Origin: Poa pratensis
Taxonomy: Eukaryota; Streptophyta; Magnoliopsida; Poales; Poaceae
DNA length: 64,000 nt
Reading direction: 5' to 3'
NCBI GenBank assembly: GCA_947311845.1
Contig: CAMZMU010000040.1
Location: 67,513,564-67,577,563 of the forward strand
Below the pieces are notes generated by a model. That model saw only the letters and a list, made by a program, of their open reading frames with translations, made no database searches and was not told where the DNA came from. Positions 48,554-59,278 of this stretch are shown piece after piece. The position numbers were made by a program, and so were the translations under genes. Positions within the stretch are counted from its first letter, which is position 1. Each line of letters opens with the position of its first letter.

Positions 48554-50098
48554 TGATGTCTACGCACGCTTCTATTCTTGTAGACAGTGTTGGGCCTCCA
48601 AGTGCAGAGGTTTGTAGAACAGCAGCAAGTTTCCCTCAAGTGAATCACCCAAGGTTTATCGAACTCAGGGAGGTAGAGGTCAAAGATATCCCTCTCAAGC
48701 AACCCTGCAATTAAGATACAAGAAGTCTCTTGTGTCCCCAACACACCCAATACACTTGTCAGGTGTATAGGTGCACTAGTTCGGCGAAGAGATATTAAAA
48801 TACAAGTGATATGGATGATTATAAGTGGTAATTGCAATCTGAAATAAAAATGGCAGCAAGCAAACATGTAGCAGAACTGGTTGTAAACGGTGTTTCAATG
48901 CTTAGAAACAAGGCCTAGGGATCATACTTTCACTAGTGGACACTCTCAACAATAATAATATAATTGAATACATAGATATTTCCTCTTCACTATGCTACTC
49001 TGAGTTATTCTCTCGTTGGATAACGAACACCAATCCACCGCGTAGGGCTATAAAAGCACACCTTAAAGTCGCATTCCCATGTCTAGTTAACCCCACACTG
49101 TCAACTTGAGCGCCCTAGAAGGTACTAGACAAACACCGCAATTTCATAGAGACATCCAACGCAAATAATAACTCATGATAAGTATTCCTGTTATCTTTAG
49201 CCTAAGAGCCACACACGGGGCGCACACTGTCAACTTCGCACCGTGGGACAAAGGTGACTCCGGAGATTACATTAATAAAACCACTTGAGTAGCATATAAG
49301 ATAATGAAGAGTACATCTATGGATTCAACTAGATTACAAAGCTCATGATCACATAAAGATCACACCATGGGAGAGAGAGATAAACCACATAGCTACCGGT
49401 AGAGCCCTCAGCCCGAGGGAGAACTACTCCCTCCTCATCATGGGAGGCAGCAACGGCGATGAAGATGGCGGTGGCGTCGATGGAGATGGCTCCGGGGGCA
49501 ATTCCCCGTCCCGGCAAGGTGCCGGAACAGGACCTTCTGACCCCCGAAACGGAGTTTCGTGGCGGCGGAGCACGGAGATGTATTCGGGAGTTTCGTCAAT
49601 TGTGTTAGGGTTTACTCCGCGGGGGCTATTTATGGTCCAAAGGGCAGCTTCAGAAGGTCCCGAGGCAGCCACACCCTCGGCGCGGGTCAGGGTTTTCCTG
49701 GCCGAGCCGACTTGTCGGGCCTGCACAGGCCGCATACGAACTCCGATGGAGATGAACCTTTTGTATAAAACGTGCGGCGGAAAATTCCCTGCAACTTTCG
49801 CGACTAGACTTTTTCCATTTGACGTCGTCTTCAGGCCCGAACGTGACGATCTTTGAAAATAGTTTTCAGACAGATTTCTGGAAAGTCCCAATTTGACTCC
49901 AACAAGGTTTCCTTTGCCCAATTTTGATAATTTCTACACATCAAAGTGTAAAACAAGAACATTGTGCACTTTGGCAACTATTAGTAGGTTAGTCCAATAA
50001 ATGTCATAATATGATATAAAGTGCATATAAAACATGTGACAATTGATATAAAACATGCATGGAACATCAAAAATTATAGATACGTTTGAGACGTATCA
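48554..50098 (-). repeat. 5' LTR of element D
   Basis: Near-identical to 43131-44676 and flanked by GGCTC at 50099-50103. Confidence 0.93.
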
Positions 50099-51377
50099 GG
50101 CTCACATGACCACTGTTCGGACTCTTCTTGCCGTGGCATCTGTTCGCCATTGGTCTGTGTCTCAGCTTGATGTTAAGAATGCCTTTCTTAATGGTGAGTT
50201 GCGTGAGGAGGTTTATATGCAACCACCACCGGGTATTCTGTCACAGATGGCATGGTCTGCCGTCTTCGTCGTTCTCTCTATAGCCTTAAGCAAGCCCCTC
50301 GTGCATGGTTTGAGCGCTTTGCTTCTGTGGTCACAGCGGCTGGTTTCTCTTCCAGTGCTCATGACCCTGCGTTGTTTATTCACTCTTCTCCTCGTGGTCG
50401 CACTCTTCTTCTTCTGTATGTTGATGACATGATCATCACTGGTGACGACCCGAAGTATATTGCCTTTGTCAAGTCACGTCTGAGTGAGCAGTTTCTTATG
50501 TCGGATCTTGGTCCGCTTCGTTACTTTCTTGGGATTGAGGTTTCGTCCACCTCTGATGGTTTCTTTATATCCCAAGAACGGTATATTCATGATCTTCTTT
50601 CTCGTGCCGCTCTTACTGATGACCGTACTGCTGAGACTCCCATGGAGCTCAATATTTCTCTTCGTGCTTCTGATGGCGATCCTCTCTCTGATCCGACTCG
50701 TTATCGACATCTTGTCGGGAGTCTCGTCTATCTGGCTGTTACTCGCCCTGATATTTCTTATCCTGTCCATATTCTGAGTCAGTTTGTTTCTGCTCCCACT
50801 TCGGTTCACTATAGTCACCTTCTTCGTGTTCTACGCTATCTTCGTGGAACGATCTCTCTTTGTCTCTTCTTTCCTCGTTCCAGCTCGTTACAGCTTCAGT
50901 CCTACTCCGATGCCACTTGGGCTAGTGATCCTTTGGATCGCCGTTCACTTTCTGCTTACTGTGTCTTTCTTGGTGGTTCTCTCATTGCCTGGAAGACGAA
51001 GAAACAGACCGCAGTTTCCCGTTTGAGTGCAGAAGCTGAGTTGCGAGCTATGGCTCTTTTGACTGTGGAGGTGACTTGGTTACGGTGGTTACTTGCAGAT
51101 TTTGGTGTCTCTGTTACGACACCCACGACTCTCTTGTCAGACAGTACAGGTGCTATTAGCACTGCACGTGACCCGGTGAAGCATGAGCTTACTAAACATA
51201 TTGGCGTTGATGCTTCTTTTGTCCGTGCTAGTGTGCAGGATCAGATTATTGTGCTCCAGTATGTGCCTTCAGAGTTACAGTTGGCGGACTTCTTCACGAA
51301 GGCCCAGACTAGAGCACAGCATAGATTTTTCCTCTCCAAACTCAGTGTTGTGGATCCACCATGAGTTTGAGGGGGGG

Positions 51378-51506
51378 TGTTAGAGAGATATTTGTATATT
51401 GTAGTTTCCCTATTAGATAGGGGGCTCCCTGCATATTTACACCTGTACATGTACTATATATTGTGGCCTTTGGCCCTCGTGGAATACAAGTTGCATATTC
51501 CTAACA
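51378..51506 (+). repeat. 3' LTR of the Copia element
   Basis: 129 bases, one difference from the 5' copy (GGCCTTTGG versus GGCATTTGG), preceded by a polypurine tract and followed by the TSD AAACC. Confidence 0.93.
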
Positions 51507-51511
51507 AAACC

Positions 51512-52869
51512 GACTATAAAAATAGTCCCCGACGCACTTCGGAAAGGAGCGCCGCAGAAACACAGAAACCACGAAACAGAGACCTGGAGCTGCAGATTGG
51601 AGGGGGAAAACTCCGGCGGGGCGCTGCCGGCGTGGTCTCCATCTTCTCCAACGACTTCTCCACCGTCTCCATGATGAAGAGGGAGTAGTCCACCTCTGGA
51701 CTATGGGTTTGTGGAAGTAACTTATGTATCTCTCTCTCTTGAGCTTCACTAATTAGTACCGTATGAGCTGCTGAACATGATTACGGTCATCTATGTAATA
51801 CCTTTGTGGTGGATCTTTTTATGAGTTAATATATGTTTGAGATTGCAATAGTTTTGTTGCCTCACTATGGTCATCAGTTATGAAAGTAGATGCATATTAT
51901 GTACCCCGTTCTTATTTACTTGTCATGATCAAGCATGTTTATGAGAGCGTGTGAGGGGGAACGTGTGCATTAGTTGGAGTAACGGGGGGTGGCTAGTGCA
52001 GTGAACGTGAGAGAAAGTTCTGCGATCCACTTGGGTATCTCTACCTTACTTTGTTGCCTCACTAGGGATAAAAAGAAATACCATGCTACCGGAGATGTGG
52101 GTGTGACCATTGCCACTTCCTCCATGACTAGATCTAGCATGTTCTTATTTTAACTTCATGTCATGATACTTATTGCTATACTCTGAGTTATCTTAATTAC
52201 TGAGGTGTTATTATTTAGTTCGCATCTTGGTGGAGTATAAGAGAGACTAATAACCAAAAGGTCTCTATGTTAGGACGTGATGCCCATATAATTATAACTT
52301 GTCATTAAACTGTTGTGTTGCAATCTCATATGTCAACTCTAGTGTTCCGTTGTCTACCATTTTATTAAAGAGAGAGTGCATTTGTGAAACCATGAACCCC
52401 GGTCCATTTTTAATCATAAGAAACACCTTTCCAACCACTTTTACCACTTTTCCATTTTCTGCCATTTAAAAATCCGAAAATACAAAAACACTTTTACATC
52501 TTGCATTCATCATATAAAACCCAAAAATATCATTTATCATTGCTACCACCATCCTTGCATATTTATTTACCACCACTGCATATTTATTTCTTGTTTGCAT
52601 TGCATATTATCTTGATATCATTCTCACACCTTGTGCTTGACAACCACTAGGTGAGGTTGAGGACCAAAACATTTACTTTGTTTTGTAGGTAACCAAAAGA
52701 AGGATAGGAAAGATAAATCTTCACTACTGATTCCCCGAGAGTTCGATATTAAACCCTCAAGTCACCCCTCGTGGGGAAAACACGTCTTCCACTTACTACA
52801 CACTCTGCACTTGGAGTCTCAACCTAACCCATTTACTTTTCACGCAGGTAACTACGTGAAGGGCCATCA
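51512..52869 (+). repeat. 3' LTR of element B, distal part
   Basis: Continues the LTR interrupted at 39738. The TATAAAAAT box is at 51515-51523, only a few bases from the Copia insertion. Ends CCATCA followed by TSD GCAGC. Confidence 0.9.
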
Positions 52870-52874
52870 GCAGC

Positions 52875-53411
52875 CCCTGATTCTCCTTCTCTAAACACAC
52901 CTTACTCTTACGATTGTTTCTCTCAACGGTCAATCGTACCGTCCCAATAGAGTCACCCGAAGATGAATGATTGGCAAGTAATCGCAACTACAAGAAGAGG
53001 CCTTGGAATCCACTAGAGGGATCTTCTCCACAAGGGGAGGTCTTGGTTCATCTCCATATGGGGAGGCCTTGATTCATATCCTAAGAGCCAACACCACGTG
53101 GGGTGGGAAAGGAGCCACAGCTCAACTCAAGTCTAATCTCTGTCTTACCCTAAAAAGGAAGAGGTGAAGTGCTATTTATAGTCGTAGTACAAAATGGGGT
53201 GTAGGAGGCCTCTCTGGCAGTCCGGCCTAGGCCGGGCTGGAGGCCGGCGACATCGGGAGGGAGGCCGGCCTTGGCCGGGCTGCAGGCCGGCTTGATCCAT
53301 GTTTTCTCGGAGTTCTTCACGTTCCTCACAGCTGATCACACACAAAGAGCTTTGACTCTAGCTCTAGTCATTGGACCGCTTGTTATAGGAGCCGTAGGTT
53401 GGGCTACATCA
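52875..53411 (-). repeat. 3' LTR of element A, distal part
   Basis: Continues 29818-29981 and matches 59450-60029 at roughly 94-96% by eye. It lacks about 70 bases present in the 5' LTR (between CACACACAAAG and AGCTTTGACTC). Ends CTACATCA, followed by the polypurine tract complement CTCCCCCCCCCCC. Confidence 0.85.
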
Positions 53412-53620
53412 TCTCCCCCCCCCCCTTGGAAAAGAGTCGTCCTCGACTCTTGGTCGTCATCACCATGTGAAGGGAGTGGATGGCAACTCGTGTATATATT
53501 TCGGCCTACACACACCAAAAACCAAGCCAAACATGTGTGTGCACGATATAGGAGCATATCATCAATGACATGTCCAATCTTTGTCATAACACCATTAGCA
53601 CAACACAAAATAGGTGAAAT

Positions 53621-55036
53621 TCAATGCATATGCAAGGTTATTGGGCATGTAATCCATTGGAACAACACCAACGTGAGAAACACAAAAACTCCAAGAAAAT
53701 TTGAGAAGGCCATTTTAGCTATCTCATTATGAACCATATGATCATTATTGCTCGCAAAGCATATGAAAGAGCAAGTTTTCGACATCTTTGTTGCAACACC
53801 AAATTTGTAGAAACCAAAACAATCATAGCAAGACATGCATGAAATGTCATTATAGTTGCAAACAAGCCATCGGAAAGAACAATTGTTCATCATATTTGTT
53901 GCAACACATAAATCATCCATGTAAAAGATCGAGTAAACATGCTTGTCACAAAGCAAATCCAAAGCACAAACATGTATGCAAACAAACCACAAGCAAGAAA
54001 AATAGTTCAACTTGTTTGATGCAAAACATGGGCAAGGTATTAGAGCCTGGTTTGATCCACAACTCCAAAGTATGCTCTCAAGAGCTCGTTTTGTCAACTC
54101 ATGTTCAATTGAGGTTGACATCATATCATGAGGCTCAATGCACACGAAAAACCAAAGAAAAAAATTGTGTGCATGGTATATGAACACATCATCCATCATG
54201 AAGTGTCTCTTCATTTGCACATCACCAACCACACGAGAATCAATTGGCAAAGATGACATATGTGGATGGTCACTATGCAAAGTGAAGGATGGAACAAGGT
54301 CCATAAGAGTGAACGAAAGATCTTCAAAATGTGAGAAAGCTATGGGGGCAATCTCATTATCAAGAAGTTTATCATTATTGCAAGCAACACATGTGAAAGA
54401 GAAATTATTCAACATGTTGCATGCATCAATGGGACAACATTTCAAGCATTTGTTACAAAGCATGCGGAAAGCGTGATCATGGTTGTCAACAAACATTGGG
54501 AAAGAGCAATTATTCATCATGTTTGAGTTGACAATGGGAAATAATTGGAAACCTTCATAACAAGGCATGTCCATGGAAAAATCATCATAAATAGGTAATT
54601 CCACATGATCAACATTGGTTTCAAACAAAGTATCACACGGGAATAAGAAAGTATCATATGATGTATCAATGAAATCATCCATAGCATGCAAGCCCTCAAA
54701 GTTCATCATGTCCACTAGTGGGATCATGGTCACATCAACACACATACCTTTGTTCTCCTTCTCATGTGAAGTAGGTGTTGAAGTAGGGGCCTCTATGTGG
54801 CCGACTCGTTCATCTTGATGTAGGCATGTGGTTGCATCATCATCATCCATGAAACCTAGTACACAATGAGAGAACACACTAGAGGAAGGTGGTAAGTTGT
54901 TAGAATGCAAAGTGGCCTCACTTGACCTATCAATTACCTCTCTCAACTCATGTGGTGTATCACTCATTCCCTTAAAGTAGAAACACTCAAACTCACATAT
55001 GGTGGAGGCACTCAACTCACTCTCACTCTCACACAA
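53621..55036 (-). CDS. ORF of element A, unknown 471-aa Cys/Met/Asn-rich protein
   Basis: An uninterrupted 471-codon frame on the minus strand, between the nested E element and the 3' LTR. It starts MCESESELSAS. The region up to residue about 150 is acidic, with Asp runs. From there a loose module recurs about five times: NMMNNCSFPMFVDNHDH, NMLNNFSFTCVACNNDK, NKLNYFSCLWFVC, NMMNNCSFRWLVCNYND and KMSKTCSFICFASNNDH. No protease, RT or integrase motif is present. The frame may have begun further upstream before E inserted at 55055. It could be a retroelement-specific protein or drifting former coding DNA; an open frame of this length in AT-rich DNA suggests the former. Confidence 0.5.
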   Translation of the reverse strand: MCESESELSASTICEFECFYFKGMSDTPHELREVIDRSSEATLHSNNLPPSSSVFSHCVLGFMDDDDATTCLHQDERVGHIEAPTSTPTSHEKENKGMCVDVTMIPLVDMMNFEGLHAMDDFIDTSYDTFLFPCDTLFETNVDHVELPIYDDFSMDMPCYEGFQLFPIVNSNMMNNCSFPMFVDNHDHAFRMLCNKCLKCCPIDACNMLNNFSFTCVACNNDKLLDNEIAPIAFSHFEDLSFTLMDLVPSFTLHSDHPHMSSLPIDSRVVGDVQMKRHFMMDDVFIYHAHNFFLWFFVCIEPHDMMSTSIEHELTKRALESILWSCGSNQALIPCPCFASNKLNYFSCLWFVCIHVCALDLLCDKHVYSIFYMDDLCVATNMMNNCSFRWLVCNYNDISCMSCYDCFGFYKFGVATKMSKTCSFICFASNNDHMVHNEIAKMAFSNFLGVFVFLTLVLFQWITCPITLHMH

Positions 55037-56503
55037 GTGGGCTAAGTGGCTCTCTGATACGTCTCAAACGTATCTATAATTTTTGATGTTCCATGCTTGT
55101 TTTATACCAATTGCTACATGTTTTGCATCTACTTTATATCACTTTTATACATTTTTTGGGACTAACCTATTAACAAGATGCCGAAGTGCCAGTTCCTGTT
55201 TGCTGCTGTTTTTGTATTCCAGAAAAGCTAGTCTGGAAATATTCTCGGAATTGGACGAAACTACACGGGGGTGCCTATTTTTCCAGAACACGCCTGACGG
55301 AGCGAAGGAGCAGCAGAGGAGGGCCACCAGGAGGCCACACGCACCTAGGGCGCGGGCCCCCCCTCTGTCGCGCCCTAGGGTGGTGTGGGCCCCTCGGGGG
55401 TCCGCAGCCGCCGCCCTTTCGCCTACTTATTCCCCCCGACGCGAAAACCCTAAGTACCTGAGCAAATATCCACGAAAAGATCCAGAGACGCCGCCGTCGT
55501 CAACCCTAGCTCGGGAGGGTTCAGAACCTCTTCCCGGCACCCTGCCGGAGAGGGGAATCGTCACCGGAGGCTTCTACATCGCCATGCCTGCCTCCGGAGT
55601 GATGCGTGAGTAGTTCATCCTTGGACTACGGGTCCATAGCAGTAGCTAGATGGTTGTCTCTCCACTTTGTGCCATCATGTTTAGATCTTGTGAGCTGCCA
55701 TACATGATCAAGATCATATTATTGTAATGCTACATGTTGTGTTTGCTGGAATCCGATGAATATTGAATATTATGTCAAGTTGATTATCAATCTATCTCAT
55801 ATGTTATTTAAGATCTTGCATGCTTTCCGTTACTCGTAGATGCTTTGGCCAAGTAGATGCTTGTAACTCCAAGAGAGAGTATTTATGCTAGATAGTGGGT
55901 TCATGTCTCCGTTTAACCTGGGACAGTGACAGAAAGTTCTAAGGTTGTGGATGTGCTGTTGCCACTAGGGATAACCTAACGATGCTATGTCCACGGGCAT
56001 ATGTGTTTGTTTACATTACGCACTTTACTTAATGCAATTATCCGTTGCTTGCAACTTAATACCAACGGGGGACTCGGATGACAACCCGGCGGTGGATTAT
56101 TAGTCATAGATGCTGTTGGATAACGGTCTATGTATTATGTCGTAATGCCCAATTAAATATCATAGTAGTCAACATGTCATGTATATGCATTGTCATGCGC
56201 TCACTATTCGTCAATTGCCCAGCTGTAATTTGTTCACCCAACATGTTAGTTATCTTTTATGGAGAGACACCACTAGTGAACTGTGGACCCCGGTCCATTC
56301 TTTTACACTGATTAAACAACCACAAACTGCAAACTGTTCCTTTTTCATTCTCTGCAATTTAATACTCATTTTCCACACCATACGTTTAATCCTTTGTTTT
56401 CAGCAAGCCAGTGAGATTGACAACCTCACTGTTTCGTTGGGGCAAAGTAGTTTGATTGTGTTGTATGCAGATTCCACGTCAACAGTCCAGACTCCCTGCG
56501 ACA

Positions 56504-56760
56504 GCTATTTTTCTGGCGCCGTTGACAACCTTCTGAAGAGTTGCTGCTCCTACTGGTTCGATAACCTTGGTTTCTTTCTGAGGGAAAACTTGCTGCTGAC
56601 TACATCATACCTTCCTCTTGGGGTCTCCCAACGAACGTGTGTTTCACGTCATCAAGCTATTTTTCTGGCGCCGTTGCCGGGGAGTTAGAAGCGCTTCAGC
56701 AGACTGCCACTGTTTGCTCTCCCGTCAACAGCTATTTTTCTGGCACCGTTGCCGGGGAGA
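56504..56760 (+). repeat. Three copies of a primer-site-like module in element E
   Basis: GCTATTTTTCTGGCGCCGTTG or a close variant occurs near 56504, 56656 and 56730. The first lies inside the LTR and the third reads TGGCACCGTTGCCGGGGA. Confidence 0.85.
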
Positions 56761-56940
56761 CAGCAGTCTTCTGCAAGGGGAGTTTCACGCTTCCAATCTC
56801 TTTGCTTTGTTTTGTCTTGCTTAGTTTATTTTATTTTGTCTTGTTTGCTTTCAATTATCAAAAACACAAAAAAATTAGCTACTTGCATTTAGTTTATTTT
56901 CAGTTTTGTTTTCTGTTAGTTATTATGTCTAGCTCTTTAC

Positions 56941-57344
56941 TTGCTATCAATGGTTACTTTCCTTGAAACTAGTCCTATGGCTGAAAACAACATGAGAGAG
57001 CTTTATGAAATTTATCTTGAGTTGGGACATCAAGTGTTTGAAGAGAAAATTAAAAAGCCTATGGAACTTTATTTGCATAACAATCATGATAGTAGCAATG
57101 TTATTAGCATACATTCTTTGAACACCATTATTGCTAATGCCATGGAAAGCTCTAAGCTTGGGGAAGCTGGTTTTGATAAAAATGATATTTTTAGTCCCCC
57201 GAGCTTGGAGGAGGAAGAATGCTATACTGTTGAATGTCATGATTCTATTGAAATATCTCTTTTTGATAAATTTGAAAAAACATCCTCCTTGACTCAAGTA
57301 AAGGAAATTGCAGAAAGTAAAAATGTGCTCCCTAATATTATATA
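56941..57344 (+). pseudogene. Truncated ORF of element E, homologue of the D ORF
   Basis: Shares MRELYEIYLELGHQVFEEKI, NTIIANAMESSKLGEAGFD and DIFSPPS with D. It then differs (a Ser/Glu/Phe-rich stretch) and is cut off by element F. Confidence 0.7.
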
Positions 57345-57595
57345 TGAAAGGACAAGGATGTCGCCTAGAGGGGGGGTGAATAGGCGTTTAAAACTTTTCC
57401 GGTTTAGGCTTGCTAATTGCGGAATAAAACTAGGTATTTAAATTAACAAGCCAACAACCTAAATAAACTAGGCTCACCTATGTGCACCAACAACTTATGC
57501 TAAGCAAGACAACTAACAAGGTGATAGCAAGATATGATACTTCAAGCTCGAAGGCTATCACAATGTAAAGTGCATAAGTAAAGAGCTCGGGTATG
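57345..57595 (-). mobile_element. LTR fragment F
   Basis: Starts TGAAAGGACAAGGATGTCGCC then AGAGGGGGGGTGAATAGGCG, the inverted form of a common grass LTR end (CCTATTCACCCCCC...GGCGACATCC). Only about 250 bases are present before A sequence resumes; the right boundary is approximate. Confidence 0.55.
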
Positions 57596-58109
57596 TGCAC
57601 CATTGTCATTGGCCAAAGGGTCTCGATGATCTTGATGTTGCGGTGGTGGTGATGGTGTTCTTTCACGGCGTCCACCATTTGGGCGATGGTGCTCTTGATG
57701 CACATTGTTATGGTGTGCTCGAGGAGAAGGTGGACGTTCCACTTCATGGCGATGTCGATCATGTTCGTCGTGCCTTGGTATTTCTTGGCGACCATGTTGC
57801 GGTTCTTCTTGATGATGACCATGATGCGCTTGCCTTGGTTGTGTCGACCTTGAGGTGCTTCTTGTACGTATTGAGCGTGACGAAGAAGAAGATCGACGTT
57901 CGCAAGGTTGTTTAGAGTTTCGGTCACGTTCGCCATTTGCGCATTGAAGTTTGCTTCTTGTGCTTGAAGACGGCGCTCATAGCGACCTAGGCCATCACGG
58001 ACAAGGTGTCGAAGACCGACGAACTCGTTATTGTCACCTTGGATTCCTCCATTGATATCCTCATCCGATCTTGAGCTTCCGTTTGTACTTCCCCTAAACA
58101 TGATCTCAA
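57596..58109 (-). pseudogene. gag-like remnant of element A
   Basis: The minus-strand frame starts MFRGSTNGSSRSDEDINGG at 58101, continues with RLQAQEANFNAQMANVTETL and then shifts frame into an RRERTPSPPPQHQDHRD-like basic stretch. This resembles the N-terminus of Gypsy-type gag in plants. Frameshifts break it and no zinc knuckle was found. Confidence 0.55.
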
Positions 58110-59265
58110 GAACAAGTGAAATGTGTGGAAATGGAAGAACCAAGAGAAACTATATCCAAAGAATAAAGTGGCTTGAAGAAAGAGAATCCGGTTCTAACAC
58201 CCAACACACACACACTTATGAGGATAGGAATGTATGAAGTGGCAAACGAAACAAGCAAAACCGGCGAAAAGTATATTGGTCAAGGTAGAGAAAATCCACA
58301 ATGACCAAATTACCAAAGAAACACCAACCACTCAAATGATGAAGAAACACACACAAAAGCGAATGATGGGGTTGGGCGGCCAAAGGGAGAGCAGTCGAAG
58401 ATATGCAACCTAACAAAGACTACGTGCTCAAGTGTCACACCAACACTAGAAGGACGCTAGCTCAATTGCCTTTTTGTGGGCAACGGATTTGCACAAGTGT
58501 TAAACACTCACACTCACTTTGGCGGATTAAGCTTTGTCGCAACCTACAAGAGATGGTACTTGGCACTACTCATTTTCTTTTCTTTTCTCTTCTTTTTTTT
58601 TTTAATTTTTTACGATGATTCCTTCAACTTTTGCTAGTGCCAAGATCTCTAACGATACATACTCGCCAATATGTTATGACAATCACTCGAACAAGTGCAA
58701 TGCCTCGCAATATCAAAGAGCTAGTCCGGTAGGTCAAGGTACGCGAAAGGAAGAAGGGCTCACAACGGATTACGATGTCAGGGAAATGTCGAGTCCTTGG
58801 TGTCGTCGTCGCTTGGCGTTGATGAAGTTGCTGCGGAAGCGTGTCGATGTTGTAGACGTTGATCACACCGGAGAAGGACTCAAACACAAAGAGGAAATGC
58901 CAAAACGAACCGAGGAAAAGAAGAAAAAAATTGCAGGAAAGCCGGCCTGGCCGAGCTGCAGGCCGGGTTTGCAGGCCGGGCTGCCTGCTGCTCGAAAATC
59001 CGCGAATTTGGGCGGAAAAGGCAACAAAGAATCCTCGATTTCGTGGGGAAATTGGCAAAATTAAGGCTTAGGAACGCAAACAAATGTGGAGGGGGTCCTA
59101 AGGCCACAGATCTGTGGACCAAAACTACCAAAAACGCAACAAATTAACAGATCGGCTCGAATCCAAAAAGGCTTTTTTTGGTGGAAATTTTCAAATTTCT
59201 CAAAATCAAAGAAAAATTGGGTGGATTTGTGGGGGAAACAAAGTCAAATCCGTGGCAACCTAGAA
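58110..59265 (-). other. 5' leader of element A
   Basis: Non-coding on the minus strand between primer site and gag start. Contains a T-rich tract at about 58580-58605 and GCCGGCCTGG repeats near 58940-58985 that also occur in the A LTRs. Confidence 0.5.
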
Positions 59266-59276
59266 CTCTGATACCA
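59266..59276 (-). other. Primer binding site of element A (tRNA-iMet type)
   Basis: The minus strand reads TGGTATCAGAG two bases after the LTR, complementary to the 3' end of initiator tRNA-Met. Confidence 0.8.
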
Positions 59277-59278
59277 TA

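Larger units (their letters stand above)
43131..50098 (-). mobile_element. LTR retrotransposon D (layer 5), minus orientation, very young
   Basis: Two LTRs (43131-44676 and 48554-50098; 1546 and 1545 bases) are almost identical; by eye I find about two substitutions and a few short indels. The TSD GGCTC is exact (43126-43130 and 50099-50103). On the minus strand LTRs start TGATACGTCTCAAACG and end TAGACATCA. The tRNA-Asp primer site lies at 48543-48526 and the polypurine tract AAGCTTGGGGATGC abuts the other LTR. The 3.9-kb interior has one frameshifted ORF and no pol genes, so it is non-autonomous and must have used proteins from another element. Confidence 0.95.
40529..51364 (+). pseudogene. 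Copia pol polyprotein, frameshifted and split by element D
   Basis: The N-terminal part has four 25-residue tandem repeats (40651-40925). Protease has [12 protein letters not shown] (about 41188-41223). Integrase has HHRLGH...CLGCRLGKQ (about 41600-41720), [17 protein letters not shown] and RADSAGEY. The frame shifts near 42050-42070, again near 42555, and again near 50235. RT begins WKWVYKVK-like (CKWVYKVKTRSDG, about 43003-43041). It is cut after FAPVAL by element D at 43131 and resumes at 50104 with [24 protein letters not shown], then YVDDMII. RNase H has SYSDATWA and ends near KLSVVDPP. These breaks make it non-functional. Confidence 0.92.
39739..51506 (+). mobile_element. Ty1/Copia retrotransposon (layer 4), short LTRs
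   Basis: LTRs of 129 bases (39739-39867 and 51378-51506) start TGTTAGAGAG and end CCTAACA, with one visible difference. The TSD AAACC is exact (39734-39738 and 51507-51511). The iMet primer site TGGTATCAGAGCT is at 39868-39880 and a G-rich polypurine tract at 51367-51377. Without element D it would be about 4.8 kb. Domain order protease, integrase, RT, RNase H identifies Copia. No gag is recognisable. Confidence 0.95.
29982..52869 (+). mobile_element. LTR retrotransposon B (layer 3), plus orientation, non-autonomous
   Basis: The TSD GCAGC is exact (29977-29981 and 52870-52874). The 5' LTR is 29982-31730; the 3' LTR is 39333-39738 plus 51512-52869, split by the Copia element. LTRs start TGATGCATG and end CCATCA (CCATCTA in the left copy). 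The primer site TGGCGCCGTTGCCGGGA at 31741 fits tRNA-Asp, and a polypurine tract AAGCTTGGGGATG precedes the 3' LTR. The internal region encodes only one roughly 500-codon ORF, split by a Helitron. It is Gypsy-like by primer and polypurine tract, but gag, protease, RT and integrase are absent. Confidence 0.92.
55055..57344 (+). mobile_element. LTR element E, partial (LTR plus start of interior)
   Basis: Begins TGATACGTCTCAAACG like the LTR of D read on its own strand. The LTR spans 55055-56654 and ends CGTCATCA. A tRNA-Asp primer site follows at 56666-56683. The interior carries an ORF start related to D, then stops at 57344 where element F begins. No second LTR is found, so it is truncated. 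Confidence 0.75.
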
